DNA of 32,088 nucleotides from assembly GCF_030766825.1 (NCBI RefSeq), contig NZ_JASFDV010000078.1, positions 1 to 32,088 of the forward strand. Direction: 5' to 3'. The translations under genes were made by a program, and so were the position numbers. The notes below the pieces were generated by a model that did not search any database, was not told where the DNA came from, and saw nothing but the letters and a program-made list of their open reading frames with translations. The stretch comes from Nocardiopsis sp. CC223A (GTDB taxonomy: Bacteria; Actinomycetota; Actinomycetes; Streptosporangiales; Streptosporangiaceae). Of this stretch, positions 24,908-32,088 are shown piece after piece. The stretch's first letter is position 1. Each line of letters begins with the position of its first letter.

Positions 24908-25252
24908 CTAGGAGCCCCGGTAGGTCGAGTAGGCGAACGGGCTGAGCAGGACCGGCACGTGGTAGTGCGCGTCCCGGTCGGCGAGGTCGAACACGATGGT
25001 GACCTCGGGGTAGAACCCCTGCTGCCCGGTCGCCTCGAAGTAGGCGGCGGTGTCGAAGGTGATCCGGTGGTACCCGGCGGCGAGCTGTTCGGGGCCCAGG
25101 TCGCCGACCCGCCCGTCGCCGTCGGTCACGCCCTCGGCGACGGTCTTCCAGGAGGAGCGGCCGGGGTCGGCCGCGGCCTCCAGCCGGACGGGGACGCCGG
25201 CCGCGGGGCGGCCGAGCGCGGCGTCCAGGACGTGCGTGGTGACGTGGCTCAT
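24908..25252 (-). CDS. uraH: 5-hydroxyisourate hydrolase (transthyretin-like)
   Basis: The enzyme hydrolyses 5-hydroxyisourate, the uricase product, to OHCU. The 114-residue protein has the family N-terminus 'VTTHVLDAALGRPAAGVPV' (catalytic His7), a middle 'YHRITFDTAAYFEATGQQGFYPEV' and the diagnostic C-terminus 'HYHVPVLLSPFAYSTYRGS' ending in YRGS. Its ATG overlaps the uraD stop by 4 nt, so the two are coupled. Confidence 0.96.
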   Translation of the reverse strand: MSHVTTHVLDAALGRPAAGVPVRLEAAADPGRSSWKTVAEGVTDGDGRVGDLGPEQLAAGYHRITFDTAAYFEATGQQGFYPEVTIVFDLADRDAHYHVPVLLSPFAYSTYRGS

Positions 25253-25806
25253 GCGGTGGCCTCCAGGAGTTTGACCAGGCGCAGGGCGGCGATCCTGCGC
25301 AGTTCGCCGCCGACGACGGCCAGTTCGGTGTCGCGGTCGTTGGCGAGCCGTCCGACCAGGTCGGCCAGCAGGTCGCGGGGGCCGCGGCCGCTGGCGCAGA
25401 CGAGGTAGATCTGCCCGAACCGCTCCTCGTACTCCTGCTGGGCGTACTGGAAGATCCGCTGGACGCGGACGGCGGCGTCGTCGGTGTCGGCGGCGAACGC
25501 GGACTGCTCGCCGCGCGACCAGGCGGCCTCGGTGCCCCGCCCCTGGGCCTTCTCCCCGATGCGGGGGTGGCGGGCCAGTGCGGAGGCGACCTCGTCGGCC
25601 GTGATCTCGCGGGCGTGGGCGTCGGCCGTGTCGAGGAGGGCGGAGCGGTCGGCGTAGGGGGCGGCGGCCGCGACGGCCAGCACCCAGCGTTCCACGTCCA
25701 GGCACTGCGCGAGTTCGGTGCGCAGTTCCTCCTCGGAGAGGGCGTTGAGCCGGTCCAGACCCTGGTCGGGCCGGGCGTCCGGCACCGCCGAGGTGCTTTC
25801 GGGCAT
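25249..25806 (-). CDS. uraD: OHCU decarboxylase
   Basis: It decarboxylates 2-oxo-4-hydroxy-4-carboxy-5-ureidoimidazoline to S-allantoin. The 185-residue product has 'ALARHPRIGEK' (catalytic His80), 'WSRGEQSA' and 'FGQIYLVCASGR', all typical of the family. GGAG lies about 5 nt before the ATG. It is first in the minus-strand uraD-uraH unit, behind a promoter with a near-perfect AllR-type palindrome. Together with uricase and allantoinase this gives a full urate-to-allantoate route. Confidence 0.95.
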   Translation of the reverse strand: MPESTSAVPDARPDQGLDRLNALSEEELRTELAQCLDVERWVLAVAAAAPYADRSALLDTADAHAREITADEVASALARHPRIGEKAQGRGTEAAWSRGEQSAFAADTDDAAVRVQRIFQYAQQEYEERFGQIYLVCASGRGPRDLLADLVGRLANDRDTELAVVGGELRRIAALRLVKLLEATA

Positions 25807-25837
25807 GGGTTCTCCCGTGGCCCGGCCGAAGCCGGGC

Positions 25838-25912
25838 TTTCATAGTGCAGACATGCGATTCCGTATTACGGATTGGAGGGACTCTAGTTGATGGGAGTGT
25901 GACCTTGTCAAC
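25838..25912 (-). promoter_or_regulatory. uraD promoter with two AllR-type boxes
   Basis: On the minus strand TTGACA (25912-25907) and TAGAGT (25887-25882) are spaced by 19 bp, putting the start near 25875. Directly downstream is TTCCGTATTACGGAT (25859-25873), a palindrome with 6 of 7 arm pairs. A degenerate box, TTTCATAGTGCAGAC (25838-25852), has its centre 21 bp away. Repression by occlusion or roadblock is inferred. Confidence 0.6.
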
Positions 25913-26052
25913 ACTGGCAAGGGGCTTTCGGCGAAAAACAAGCGGATTCATGACGTGCGCGAAAGATCCGCCGAACGTACGGAGGCGCCTGTGGCCCGAG
26001 GGGGTGCCGGGGTCGCCGGGATCGGCCGGGGCGGGTGGCGGCGGGCGGGGTG

Positions 26053-26124
26053 TTGACAACCGGGGCGACCGGACGCACACTCAAATCATTCCTTAAAGCG
26101 AAAAGCAAATTCCACATTGTGGAA
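26053..26124 (+). promoter_or_regulatory. hyi promoter with two AllR-type boxes
   Basis: TTGACA (26053-26058) is followed at 17 bp by a weak -10, CACACT (26076-26081). Downstream lie a degenerate box, TTCCTTAAAGCGAAA (26089-26103), and a perfect one, TTCCACATTGTGGAA (26110-26124), with centres 21 bp apart. The second box ends 11 nt before the GGAGG of hyi. The rest of the divergent gap (25913-26052) shows nothing recognisable. Confidence 0.6.
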
Positions 26125-26143
26125 ATCCTGACGGAGGCTGCGC

Positions 26144-26941
26144 ATGAGCCACACCCTCGGGTACACGGTGAACTGCTCCATGCTCTTCACCGAACTGCCC
26201 CTCAACGAGCGCCCCCAGGCCGTCCGCGACGCCGGGTTCGACGCCGTCGAGTTCTGGTGGCCCTTCGAGAGCGCCACCCCGCCCCGCGAGGACGTCGACG
26301 CGTTCATCGCCGCCATCGACACCGCGGGCGTGCGCCTGACCGGCCTCAACTTCTTCGCCGGCGCCCTGCCCGGGCCCGACCGGGGCGTGCTCTCCCAGCC
26401 CGCGCGCTCCGCCGAGTTCCGCGCCAACCTCGACGTCGTCACCGCGATCGCCGAGCGCACCGGCACCACCGGGTTCAACGCCCTGTACGGCCTGCGCCAG
26501 GCCGGAGTGGACCCCGCCGAACAGGACCGCCTGGCCCTGGAGAACACCGTCGCCGCCGCCGAGGCGGTCGCCCGGGTCGGCGGCACCGTCCTCATCGAGC
26601 CCCTCAGCGGCGCCGAGGACTACCCGCTCAAGACCGCCCGCGAAGGCCTCGACTTCGTCGCGAAGGCCAGGGCGGCCGGGGCCGACAACGTCGCCCTGCT
26701 GGCCGACCTGTACCACCTGGCCGCCAACGGCGACGACGTCGCCGCCGTGGTCCGCGACCACGCCGCCGAGTTCGGGCACGTTCAGATCGCCGACGCCCCC
26801 GGCCGCGGCGAGCCCGGTACCGGCGAACTGCCCGTCGACGACCTCCTCACCGCCGCCCAGAAGGGCGGATACCAGGGCCTGGTGGGCCTGGAGTACAAGC
26901 CCACCGTCCCCACCGAGCAGAGCTTCGGCTTCCTGCGCTGA
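26144..26941 (+). CDS. hyi: Hydroxypyruvate isomerase-like TIM-barrel protein
   Basis: The 265-residue protein belongs to the Hyi/xylose-isomerase-like TIM-barrel group. Family-like segments are 'YTVNCSMLFTELPL', 'GFDAVEFWWPF', 'LTGLNFFAG', 'VLIEPLSGAEDYPL', 'ALLADLYHLA', 'FGHVQIADAPGRGEPGTGE' and 'VGLEYKP'. Hyi interconverts hydroxypyruvate and tartronate semialdehyde, the product of Gcl. GGAGG lies about 7 nt upstream of the ATG. It heads the plus-strand hyi-glxR-gcl unit. Confidence 0.92.
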   Translation: MSHTLGYTVNCSMLFTELPLNERPQAVRDAGFDAVEFWWPFESATPPREDVDAFIAAIDTAGVRLTGLNFFAGALPGPDRGVLSQPARSAEFRANLDVVTAIAERTGTTGFNALYGLRQAGVDPAEQDRLALENTVAAAEAVARVGGTVLIEPLSGAEDYPLKTAREGLDFVAKARAAGADNVALLADLYHLAANGDDVAAVVRDHAAEFGHVQIADAPGRGEPGTGELPVDDLLTAAQKGGYQGLVGLEYKPTVPTEQSFGFLR

Positions 26942-27012
26942 GCCGCGCACCGGCCGCACCCGCAGCAACCGCAACAGCCACAGCCACAGCCACGAACAGG
27001 AAGGGGCACACC

Positions 27013-27912
27013 GTGTCCAACCCCGTGTCCATTCGCAAGGTCGCCTTCATCGGGCTCGGCATCATGGGCCTGCCCATGGCCGTCAACCTCGTCCGCGCCG
27101 GATACACCGTCACCGGCCACAACCTCACCCCCGACCGTGTGGACGCACTCGTCGCCGAGGGCGGTCTGCGCGGCGGGAGCGTCGCCGGGGCGGTCGCCGA
27201 CGCCGACGCCGTCGTCACGATGGTCCCCGACTCCCCGGACGTCGAGGCGCTGCTGCTCGGCGAGGGAGGCGTGTTCGAGAGCGCCAAGCCCGGCACGCTC
27301 ATCATCGACATGAGCACCATCCGCCCCGACGTCTCCCGCTCCGTGGCCGCCGCCGGCGCCGAGCGCGGGTTCCGGGTCCTGGACGCGCCGGTCAGCGGCG
27401 GCGAGGCCGGGGCGATCGAGGCCAAGCTGTCCATCATGGTCGGCGGCGCCGCCGAGGACTTCGAGGCGGCCCGCCCGCTCTTCGACGTCCTGGGCACCAC
27501 CCCGGTCCTGGTCGGCCCCAACGGCGCCGGGCAGACCGTCAAGGCCGCCAACCAGCTCATCGTCGCGGGCAACATCCAGCTACTGGCCGAGGCCCTGGTC
27601 TTCCTGGAGGCCCACGGCGTGGACACCGAGGCCGGCCTGGAGGTCCTGGGCGGCGGGCTCGCGGGCAGCACCGTGCTCCAGCGCAAGGGCAGGGCCATGC
27701 GCGAGCGCGACTTCGCCCCCGGCTTCCGGATCGCCCTGCACGACAAGGACATGCGCATCGTCACCGACTCCGCGCACGCCGCCGGGGTGGCGATCCCGCT
27801 CGGCTCCCAGGTCGCCCAGTACGTGGCCGCCCTCAAGCAGCAGGGCCACGGCGGGCTCGACCACTCCGCGCTGCTGAAGATCGTCGAGCAGCTCTCCGGC
27901 CGCGAGCAGTAG
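27013..27912 (+). CDS. glxR: 2-hydroxy-3-oxopropionate (tartronate semialdehyde) reductase
   Basis: The enzyme reduces tartronate semialdehyde to D-glycerate with NAD(P)H. The 299-residue product is a beta-hydroxyacid dehydrogenase with nucleotide site 'FIGLGIMGLPMAVNLV', substrate motif 'DAPVSGGEAGA' and catalytic lysine segment 'GAGQTVKAANQL'. The GTG at 27013 is preceded by GGAAGGGG, and the protein then begins at the family's usual point. It lies 71 nt after hyi. Confidence 0.93.
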   Translation: MSNPVSIRKVAFIGLGIMGLPMAVNLVRAGYTVTGHNLTPDRVDALVAEGGLRGGSVAGAVADADAVVTMVPDSPDVEALLLGEGGVFESAKPGTLIIDMSTIRPDVSRSVAAAGAERGFRVLDAPVSGGEAGAIEAKLSIMVGGAAEDFEAARPLFDVLGTTPVLVGPNGAGQTVKAANQLIVAGNIQLLAEALVFLEAHGVDTEAGLEVLGGGLAGSTVLQRKGRAMRERDFAPGFRIALHDKDMRIVTDSAHAAGVAIPLGSQVAQYVAALKQQGHGGLDHSALLKIVEQLSGREQ

Positions 27913-27930
27913 CAGCCGTCCGCGGACCGC

Positions 27931-27955
27931 GCGGCGGGGCAGAGCACCCCGCCGC
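27931..27955 (+). promoter_or_regulatory. Hairpin between glxR and gcl
   Basis: Arms 27931-27939 and 27947-27955 pair over 9 bp with a 7-nt loop, 18 nt after the glxR stop. There is no U-tract, so it is probably an mRNA-stabilising or attenuating element. The rest of the 149-bp gap holds no AllR-type box, in line with transcription from the hyi promoter. Confidence 0.4.
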
Positions 27956-28061
27956 CCGTCCACCCCGGGCCGCCCCGGCGATCGCGCGTGTTGGCCGCAC
28001 CGCGGGACCCGCCGGGCCCGGCCCGCCCCACAGCCCCCTCCCTAGCACTGAAGGAACAGCC

Positions 28062-29777
28062 ATGACACGGATGCCTGCGATGAACGCGGTCGTCGAGGTC
28101 CTGAAGGACGAGGGCGTCGACACCGCCTTCGGCTGCCCCGGCGCCGCCATCCTGCCCCTCTACAAGGCGCTGGAGGACGTCGGCGGGATCGAGCACCTGA
28201 CCGTCCGCCACGAGGAGGGCGCCACCCACATGGCCGACGGCTGGTCGCGCACCACCGGCAGGGTCGGCGTGGCGATCGGCACCTCCGGCCCCGCCGGGAC
28301 CAACATGATCACCGGCCTGTACACCGCGATCGCCGACTCCATCCCGATCGTCTGCATCACCGGCCAGCAGCGCACCGACCTGCTGGACAAGGAGGGCTTC
28401 CAGGCCGTCGACATCGTCGAGATCGCCAAGCCCGTCACCAAGTGGGCGGTGCAGATCAAGGAGGCGGCGACCGCCCCGTGGATCTTCCGCGAGGCGTTCC
28501 GGATCGCCCGCGAGGGCCGCCCGGGCCCCGTCCTCATCGACATCCCCGTGGACGTCGCCCAGCAGGTCATCGACTACGACCCCGAGCTGGACGCCCCGCT
28601 CAAGGTCAACACCGTCGAACCCCACCTGCCCCGGGTCGAGAAGGCCCTGGACCTGCTGCTGGCGGCGGAGCGCCCGCTCATCCTGGCCGGCGGCGGCGTC
28701 ATCCTGGCCGAGGCCTCCCAGGAACTGCGCGAACTCGCCGAGTACCTGCGCGTCCCGGTCCAGGTCACCCTCATGGGCAAGGGCTCCTTCGACGAGGACT
28801 CCCCGCTGTACGCGGGCATGACCGGCGTGCAGACCTCCCAGCGGTACGGCAACGCCTCGTTCCTGGAGTCCGACCTGGTCCTGGCCGTGGGCGCGCGCTT
28901 CGCCGACCGGCACACCGGGCAGATCGACGTCTACCGGGGCGAGCGCACGTTCATCCACGTCGACATCGAGGCCACCCAGATCGGCCGGGTCTTCGAGCCC
29001 GACCTGGGCGTGGTCTCCGACGCCCGCCTGTTCCTGCGCGAGCTGCTGGCCGCGGCCGAGCGGCGCGGCGCCCGGGCCGAGGTCGGGGGCTGGGTCGACC
29101 GGGTCGGCGAGCTCAAGGCCACCCTGACCCGGCGCGAGGACTTCGACAGCGTGCCGGTCAAGGCGCCGCGCGTCTACAAGGAGATCAACGAGGTCTTCGA
29201 CGAGGACACCTACTTCGTCACCGCCATCGGCCTGTACCAGATCTGGGGCGGCCAGCACCAGAAGGCGTACAAGCCGCGCCGCTACCAGATCTGCGGCCAG
29301 GCGGGCCCGCTGGGCTGGGAGATCCCCGCGGCCATCGGCGTCAAGAAGGCGCTGAAGGAGACCGAGCCGGACGCCGAGGTCGTCGGCATCGTCGGCGACT
29401 ACGGGTTCCAGTACATGGTCGAGGAACTGGCCGTCGCCGCCCAGTACAACGTCCCGTACGTCATCATCATGCTCAACAACGAGTACCTGGGCCTGATCCG
29501 CCAGGCGTCCATCCCCTACGAGATGAACTACCAGGTGGACATCCACTACGACGAGTACGGCACCGACAACGTCAAGATCATGGAGGCGTACGGCTGCGCC
29601 GGCCGCCGCGTCTGGGAGCCGGGGGAGATCCGCGACGCCCTGGAGTGGGCCCGCAAGGAGGCGAAGGCCACCTCCCGCCCGGTGCTCGTCGAGGTCATGA
29701 TCGAGCGCGAGGCCAACACCCCGCACGGACCGGCGATCAACGCGGTCAAGGAGTTCGAGCCGGTCCCCGGCGCGTAG
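28062..29777 (+). CDS. gcl: Glyoxylate carboligase (tartronate semialdehyde synthase), Glu51 variant
   Basis: Gcl joins two glyoxylates to tartronate semialdehyde and CO2 using thiamine diphosphate. The 571-residue protein has a PYR domain (1-170), a FAD-type middle domain and a PP domain with 'VGDYGFQYM' and 'MLNNEYLGLIRQ'. Gcl-like segments are 'FQAVDIVEIAKPVTK', 'FDSVPVKAPRVYKEIN' and 'CGQAGPLGWEIPAAIGV'. Residues 49-53 read RHEEG. E. coli Gcl, as I recall it, has RHVEG there, with Val51 replacing the Glu of other ThDP enzymes. 'GCPGAAILPLY' is also more acetolactate-synthase-like. Context favours Gcl, but the variant position leaves some doubt about the exact reaction. Confidence 0.88.
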   Translation: MTRMPAMNAVVEVLKDEGVDTAFGCPGAAILPLYKALEDVGGIEHLTVRHEEGATHMADGWSRTTGRVGVAIGTSGPAGTNMITGLYTAIADSIPIVCITGQQRTDLLDKEGFQAVDIVEIAKPVTKWAVQIKEAATAPWIFREAFRIAREGRPGPVLIDIPVDVAQQVIDYDPELDAPLKVNTVEPHLPRVEKALDLLLAAERPLILAGGGVILAEASQELRELAEYLRVPVQVTLMGKGSFDEDSPLYAGMTGVQTSQRYGNASFLESDLVLAVGARFADRHTGQIDVYRGERTFIHVDIEATQIGRVFEPDLGVVSDARLFLRELLAAAERRGARAEVGGWVDRVGELKATLTRREDFDSVPVKAPRVYKEINEVFDEDTYFVTAIGLYQIWGGQHQKAYKPRRYQICGQAGPLGWEIPAAIGVKKALKETEPDAEVVGIVGDYGFQYMVEELAVAAQYNVPYVIIMLNNEYLGLIRQASIPYEMNYQVDIHYDEYGTDNVKIMEAYGCAGRRVWEPGEIRDALEWARKEAKATSRPVLVEVMIEREANTPHGPAINAVKEFEPVPGA

Positions 29778-29849
29778 CCGACCGGTCGGACCGGTCCCGC
29801 AGACCGCCGCGGGCGGGTTCCGCCTTCACCCTCTCGTCCGCGGTGCGCA

Positions 29850-29887
29850 ACGGCCCCTCCCCCTCATCGACTCGGGGGAGGGGCCGT
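29850..29887. terminator. Bidirectional terminator between gcl and the carboxypeptidase
   Basis: A perfect 14-bp stem (29850-29863 with 29874-29887) encloses a 10-nt loop, between two convergent genes. Confidence 0.8.
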
Positions 29888-29912
29888 CCACGTGTTCGCG
29901 GCGGGGCGGAGG

Positions 29913-31211
29913 TCAGCCGCAGTAGGCCTCCTCCTCGCCGATGATCCGGTACGGGCAGTCGGCGTAGTCCAGCAGCCGCAGCACGGCCTCCTCGTTGCGC
30001 GACGTCTCCCGCTCGATCACCGACGACGGCGGGTAGAAGCCGCCTCCCCAGGCCGAGCGGGGGTACATCTCGTACGTGAAGTTGACGATCCCCTGGTCGC
30101 CCCACAGCCAGTCGTTGATCGTCCCGTCGGTGATGTAGAGGTCGCTGGACTGCTGGGGCGTGTACCCGTTGGCGTCGGCCATGTGGGTGCCCAGCGCCAC
30201 GTGCGTGTCGTACTCCTCGCGGGTCATCCCGTCGGTGACGTCGGAGTAGGTGTGGCCGAACGGCCACAGGATGAGCTCGCTGTAGGTGTGGAAGTCGATG
30301 GCGGCGGTGATCTGCTGCTCGCCGTCCACGACCCGGCCGCGCACGAAGTCGGCCACCGCCCGGACCTCCGGGGCCGACTCGGGCGCCGGGCCGCGGTAGG
30401 TGATGCTGCTCGGGCTGCCGGAGGAGCCGCCGCAGCAGCCCCAGTTGTAGTCCCAGTTGCGGTTGAGGTCGGTGCCGACGTACCAGGAGCCGGGGTTGGG
30501 CTGGCGGTTCTTGCGCCAGTTCCGCCAGTTCGTGCCCGCCATGTCGTACTCCGAGCCGTCCGGGTTGACGTTGGGGACGATCCAGATCTCGCGGTCGTCG
30601 ACCAGCCCGGTGATGCGCTCGTCGGTGCCGTACCCGTCGGTGAGCAGGTCCAGCAGGTACACGGCCATCTCGACGGTCAGGTGCTCGCGGGCGTGCTGGG
30701 AGTGGGTGAACAGCACCTCCGGCTCGTCCTCGTCGGTCGCCGCGTTGTCGCTGATCTTGACGGCGATGATGTCGCGGCCCTGGTGCGAGGTGCCGATGAC
30801 GGAGGAGACGGCCAGGTCGGGGTGGTCGGCGACCACCCCGTCGACGAAGTCGAGGAGCTCGGGGTAGGTGGTGTAGCCGGGATCGGGACCGGCGAAGGGC
30901 TGCGGGACCTCCAGCACCTCCACCCCGAAGCCGAGCGCGGCGATCTGGGCCGCGTCGTCGGGGGTGGCGGTGACCAGGACCTCGTCGGCGGCGACCTGGT
31001 CGATGGCGGCGCCGGTCGCGGCGATGGCGGTGCGGTCCTGCGGGGTGCTCGCGCCGTCCACCACGTACAGGTCGTACTCGGGTTCGGCGGTGGCGCTCCC
31101 GGCGGCCAGGGTGCCGAGCAGGAGGGCGGCGACGGTCAGGGGGACGAGGGTGCGGCGGACGCCCGAGGGGATGCGGGCGCGCCGGGGGGACGGGAAACGG
31201 GTGGTCTCCAC
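29913..31211 (-). CDS. Secreted M14-family zinc carboxypeptidase
   Basis: The 432-residue precursor has a signal peptide (Arg-rich n-region, hydrophobic 'LVPLTVAALLLGTLAAG', likely cleavage after SATA at residue 42), a propeptide-like segment (43-110) and an M14 catalytic domain. Zinc ligands are His173 and Glu176 in 'HAREH' and His308 in 'DFHTYSE'; the catalytic Glu is Glu381 in 'FTYEMYP'. 'VNPDGSEYD' and 'DLNRNWDYNWGCCGGSSG' resemble carboxypeptidase T-type enzymes. GTG 31211 has GGAGG 7 nt upstream. It releases C-terminal residues from extracellular peptides; the specificity is not clear. Confidence 0.94.
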   Translation of the reverse strand: METTRFPSPRRARIPSGVRRTLVPLTVAALLLGTLAAGSATAEPEYDLYVVDGASTPQDRTAIAATGAAIDQVAADEVLVTATPDDAAQIAALGFGVEVLEVPQPFAGPDPGYTTYPELLDFVDGVVADHPDLAVSSVIGTSHQGRDIIAVKISDNAATDEDEPEVLFTHSQHAREHLTVEMAVYLLDLLTDGYGTDERITGLVDDREIWIVPNVNPDGSEYDMAGTNWRNWRKNRQPNPGSWYVGTDLNRNWDYNWGCCGGSSGSPSSITYRGPAPESAPEVRAVADFVRGRVVDGEQQITAAIDFHTYSELILWPFGHTYSDVTDGMTREEYDTHVALGTHMADANGYTPQQSSDLYITDGTINDWLWGDQGIVNFTYEMYPRSAWGGGFYPPSSVIERETSRNEEAVLRLLDYADCPYRIIGEEEAYCG

Positions 31212-31250
31212 GGGATGCCTCCGTGAGCGGGGGTGAGGCGATCGGACACG

Positions 31251-31288
31251 GTGGCGATATTGCAGAGGAGATCGCCACTTTCTGTCAA
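31251..31288 (-). promoter_or_regulatory. Promoter and palindromic operator of the M14 carboxypeptidase
   Basis: On the minus strand TTGACA (31288-31283) and TGCAAT (31264-31259) are spaced by 18 bp. An 8-bp inverted repeat GTGGCGAT/ATCGCCAC (31251-31258 with 31271-31278) brackets the -10 box, as a repressor operator would. A second inverted repeat, CAATAT/ATATTG (31286-31291 with 31308-31313), lies upstream in unusually AT-rich DNA. Confidence 0.55.
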
Positions 31289-31454
31289 TATTCAGGATCT
31301 CTGAGTGATATTGGCATGTTTGCCATCAAGGGCGCCGAACCCCCACGTCGCGCCCACCGCACCGACCCGACCCGCCCCGGGTACCCGGTCCCCATCTGGC
31401 CGCATCCGGCCACCCGACGGCCGGAGCCGAGGACTCGGGGCGCGTCGGGAGCCG

Positions 31455-31485
31455 AGGGGCTGTAAGCAAGGGGCTGTACTTGTAC
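31455..31485 (+). promoter_or_regulatory. Candidate operator of the toxin-antitoxin genes
   Basis: GGGGCTGTA occurs twice (31457-31465 and 31471-31479), followed by GTACTTGTAC. The repeats lie 10-40 nt before the antitoxin ribosome binding site, where ribbon-helix-helix antitoxins usually bind. No clear -10/-35 pair. The rest of the about 290-bp gap (31314-31454) is GC-rich without a feature. Confidence 0.25.
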
Positions 31486-31505
31486 GGCGACCATGGAGGT
31501 GGCTC

Positions 31506-31730
31506 GTGCCGGCACTCGGACTTCCGGCGGAGATCGAGGAAAGACTCGAAACCCTGGCCAGGGAGACCGGTCGGTCCAAGAGCTTCTACGTTCGTGAGGC
31601 GATCGTCGCCCACCTGGACGAACTCGAAGAGATCTACGTGGCCGAGCGCCGCCTCGAAGACCTGCGCGCGGGCCGCAGCGGCACCGTCCCCCTCTCGGAA
31701 GTGACGGCGGAACATGACCTGGAGGGTTGA
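31506..31730 (+). CDS. Ribbon-helix-helix antitoxin (RelB type)
   Basis: The 74-residue protein has an N-terminal ribbon-helix-helix ('ALGLPAEIEERLETLARETGRSKSFYVREAIVAHLDELEE') and a C-terminal toxin-binding tail ('AERRLEDLRAGRSGTVPLSEV'). GGAGG lies 6 nt before GTG 31506. It overlaps the toxin reading frame by 17 nt, the usual coupled arrangement. Antitoxins of this type autoregulate by binding their own promoter. Because the toxin looks broken, it may be an orphan. Confidence 0.87.
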   Translation: MPALGLPAEIEERLETLARETGRSKSFYVREAIVAHLDELEEIYVAERRLEDLRAGRSGTVPLSEVTAEHDLEG

Positions 31731-31983
31731 ACTCCACGACGACGCCCAACGGGAGTTGCGCAGGCCGGATTCTCAGGCGGCGCGGCGCATCCTCCTTTCC
31801 GGGCGAGCGGATCGAGGGGACCTCGGACCCGCGTGGGCTCGGGGAGGCGTTGAAGGGCGACCGGCTCGGTGACCTGTGGCGTTATCGGGTGGGGGACTAC
31901 CGCATCATCGCCGATGTCCGGGACGGCGTGGTCGCCGTCCCGGCGCTCCAGGTGAAGCACCGGCGGGGGCCTACCGGGGCTGA
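31714..31983 (+). pseudogene. RelE-type toxin gene, apparently frameshifted twice
   Basis: The frame from ATG 31714 gives 'MTWRVELHDDAQRELRR' and 'QAARRIL', the RelE N-terminus, then loses similarity. The next frame takes over near 31785-31800 with 'GERIEGTSDPRGLGEALKGD', 'LWRYRVGDYRIIADV' and 'VKHRR', the rest of RelE. After HRR a second one-base shift in a G-run restores the usual ending (YRG then TGA at 31981). Without the shifts the protein would be about 88-90 residues. Either the toxin is decayed, or the sequence has indel errors in homopolymer runs. Confidence 0.75.
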
Positions 31984-32088
31984 GGCTCCCGGGCCGGGGT
32001 GAGGGCCTCGGCGACGGCTGCCTCCGGGGAGAGGGAGCGGCCCGCGGCGCGGGCGGGGATCGGAAGGGGGTCGTGGAGGGGAAGAGGG
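31971..32088 (-). CDS. Possible 3' end of a minus-strand gene cut by the window edge
   Basis: On the minus strand an open frame enters at the right edge and ends with TAG at 31971-31973, encoding about 38 residues ('DPLPIPARAAGRSLSPEAA', 'VAEALTPAREPQPR'). Third codon positions are mostly G/C, as in real genes here, and it converges on the toxin gene. It is too short for a family call and slightly overlaps the toxin remnant. Confidence 0.3.
   Translation of the reverse strand, partial: PLPLHDPLPIPARAAGRSLSPEAAVAEALTPAREPQPR

Overview
The window is high-GC chromosomal DNA from an actinomycete. Supporting signs are frequent GTG/TTG starts, 1-4 nt stop/start overlaps, a DUF3097 gene, a SigE-type sigma factor, an hrcA-dnaJ-rsmE block and the order phoH-ybeY-CNNM gene-deaminase-like gene-era. 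A Nocardiopsis-like member of the Streptosporangiales is my best guess, but this rests on recollection of protein similarity and was not computed.

Region 1 (1-7.1 kb). Two tandem DUF4870 membrane proteins and a DUF3097 gene lie on the minus strand. On the plus strand follow a CIRCE-controlled hrcA and then dnaJ and rsmE, closed by a 21-bp-stem terminator. A minus-strand SigE-family sigma factor overlaps the gene of a membrane protein with a long acidic tail.

Region 2 (7.3-15.2 kb). A HIT protein is followed by the conserved housekeeping run phoH, ybeY, CNNM/CorC, cytidine-deaminase-like and era. Two selfish elements sit inside it. phoH carries a 360-residue intein with LAGLIDADG motifs and the residue signature of a class 3 intein (Ala1, Trp/Cys/Thr triad). 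An IscB element, with an intact RuvC/HNH nuclease and a strongly structured omega-RNA-like leader, sits exactly at the start codon of era. The sequence where its guide should lie is the deaminase-era junction itself.

Region 3 (15.3-29.9 kb). This is a purine-to-glycerate catabolic supercluster: IclR-type regulator, HpcH/HpaI-like enzyme (DUF6986 type), allantoinase, allantoicase, LysR regulator, NCS2 purine permease, uricase, HIU hydrolase, OHCU decarboxylase, hydroxypyruvate isomerase-like protein, tartronate semialdehyde reductase and glyoxylate carboligase. It should take urate through allantoin and allantoate to glyoxylate and then to glycerate. No ureidoglycolate lyase or glycerate kinase is visible. 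Three promoters carry a related 15-bp palindrome (TTCCnnATTnnGGAA type) in pairs whose centres are 21 bp apart, which suggests one regulator, probably the IclR-type one. The carboligase has Glu at position 51, where E. coli Gcl has its hallmark Val51. Two copies of a 125-bp MITE-like repeat flank the regulator/allantoinase segment.

Region 4 (29.9-32.1 kb). A secreted M14 zinc carboxypeptidase gene with a palindromic promoter is followed by a small ribbon-helix-helix antitoxin gene with a RelE-type toxin gene that looks frameshifted, and possibly the 3' end of a minus-strand gene at the right edge.
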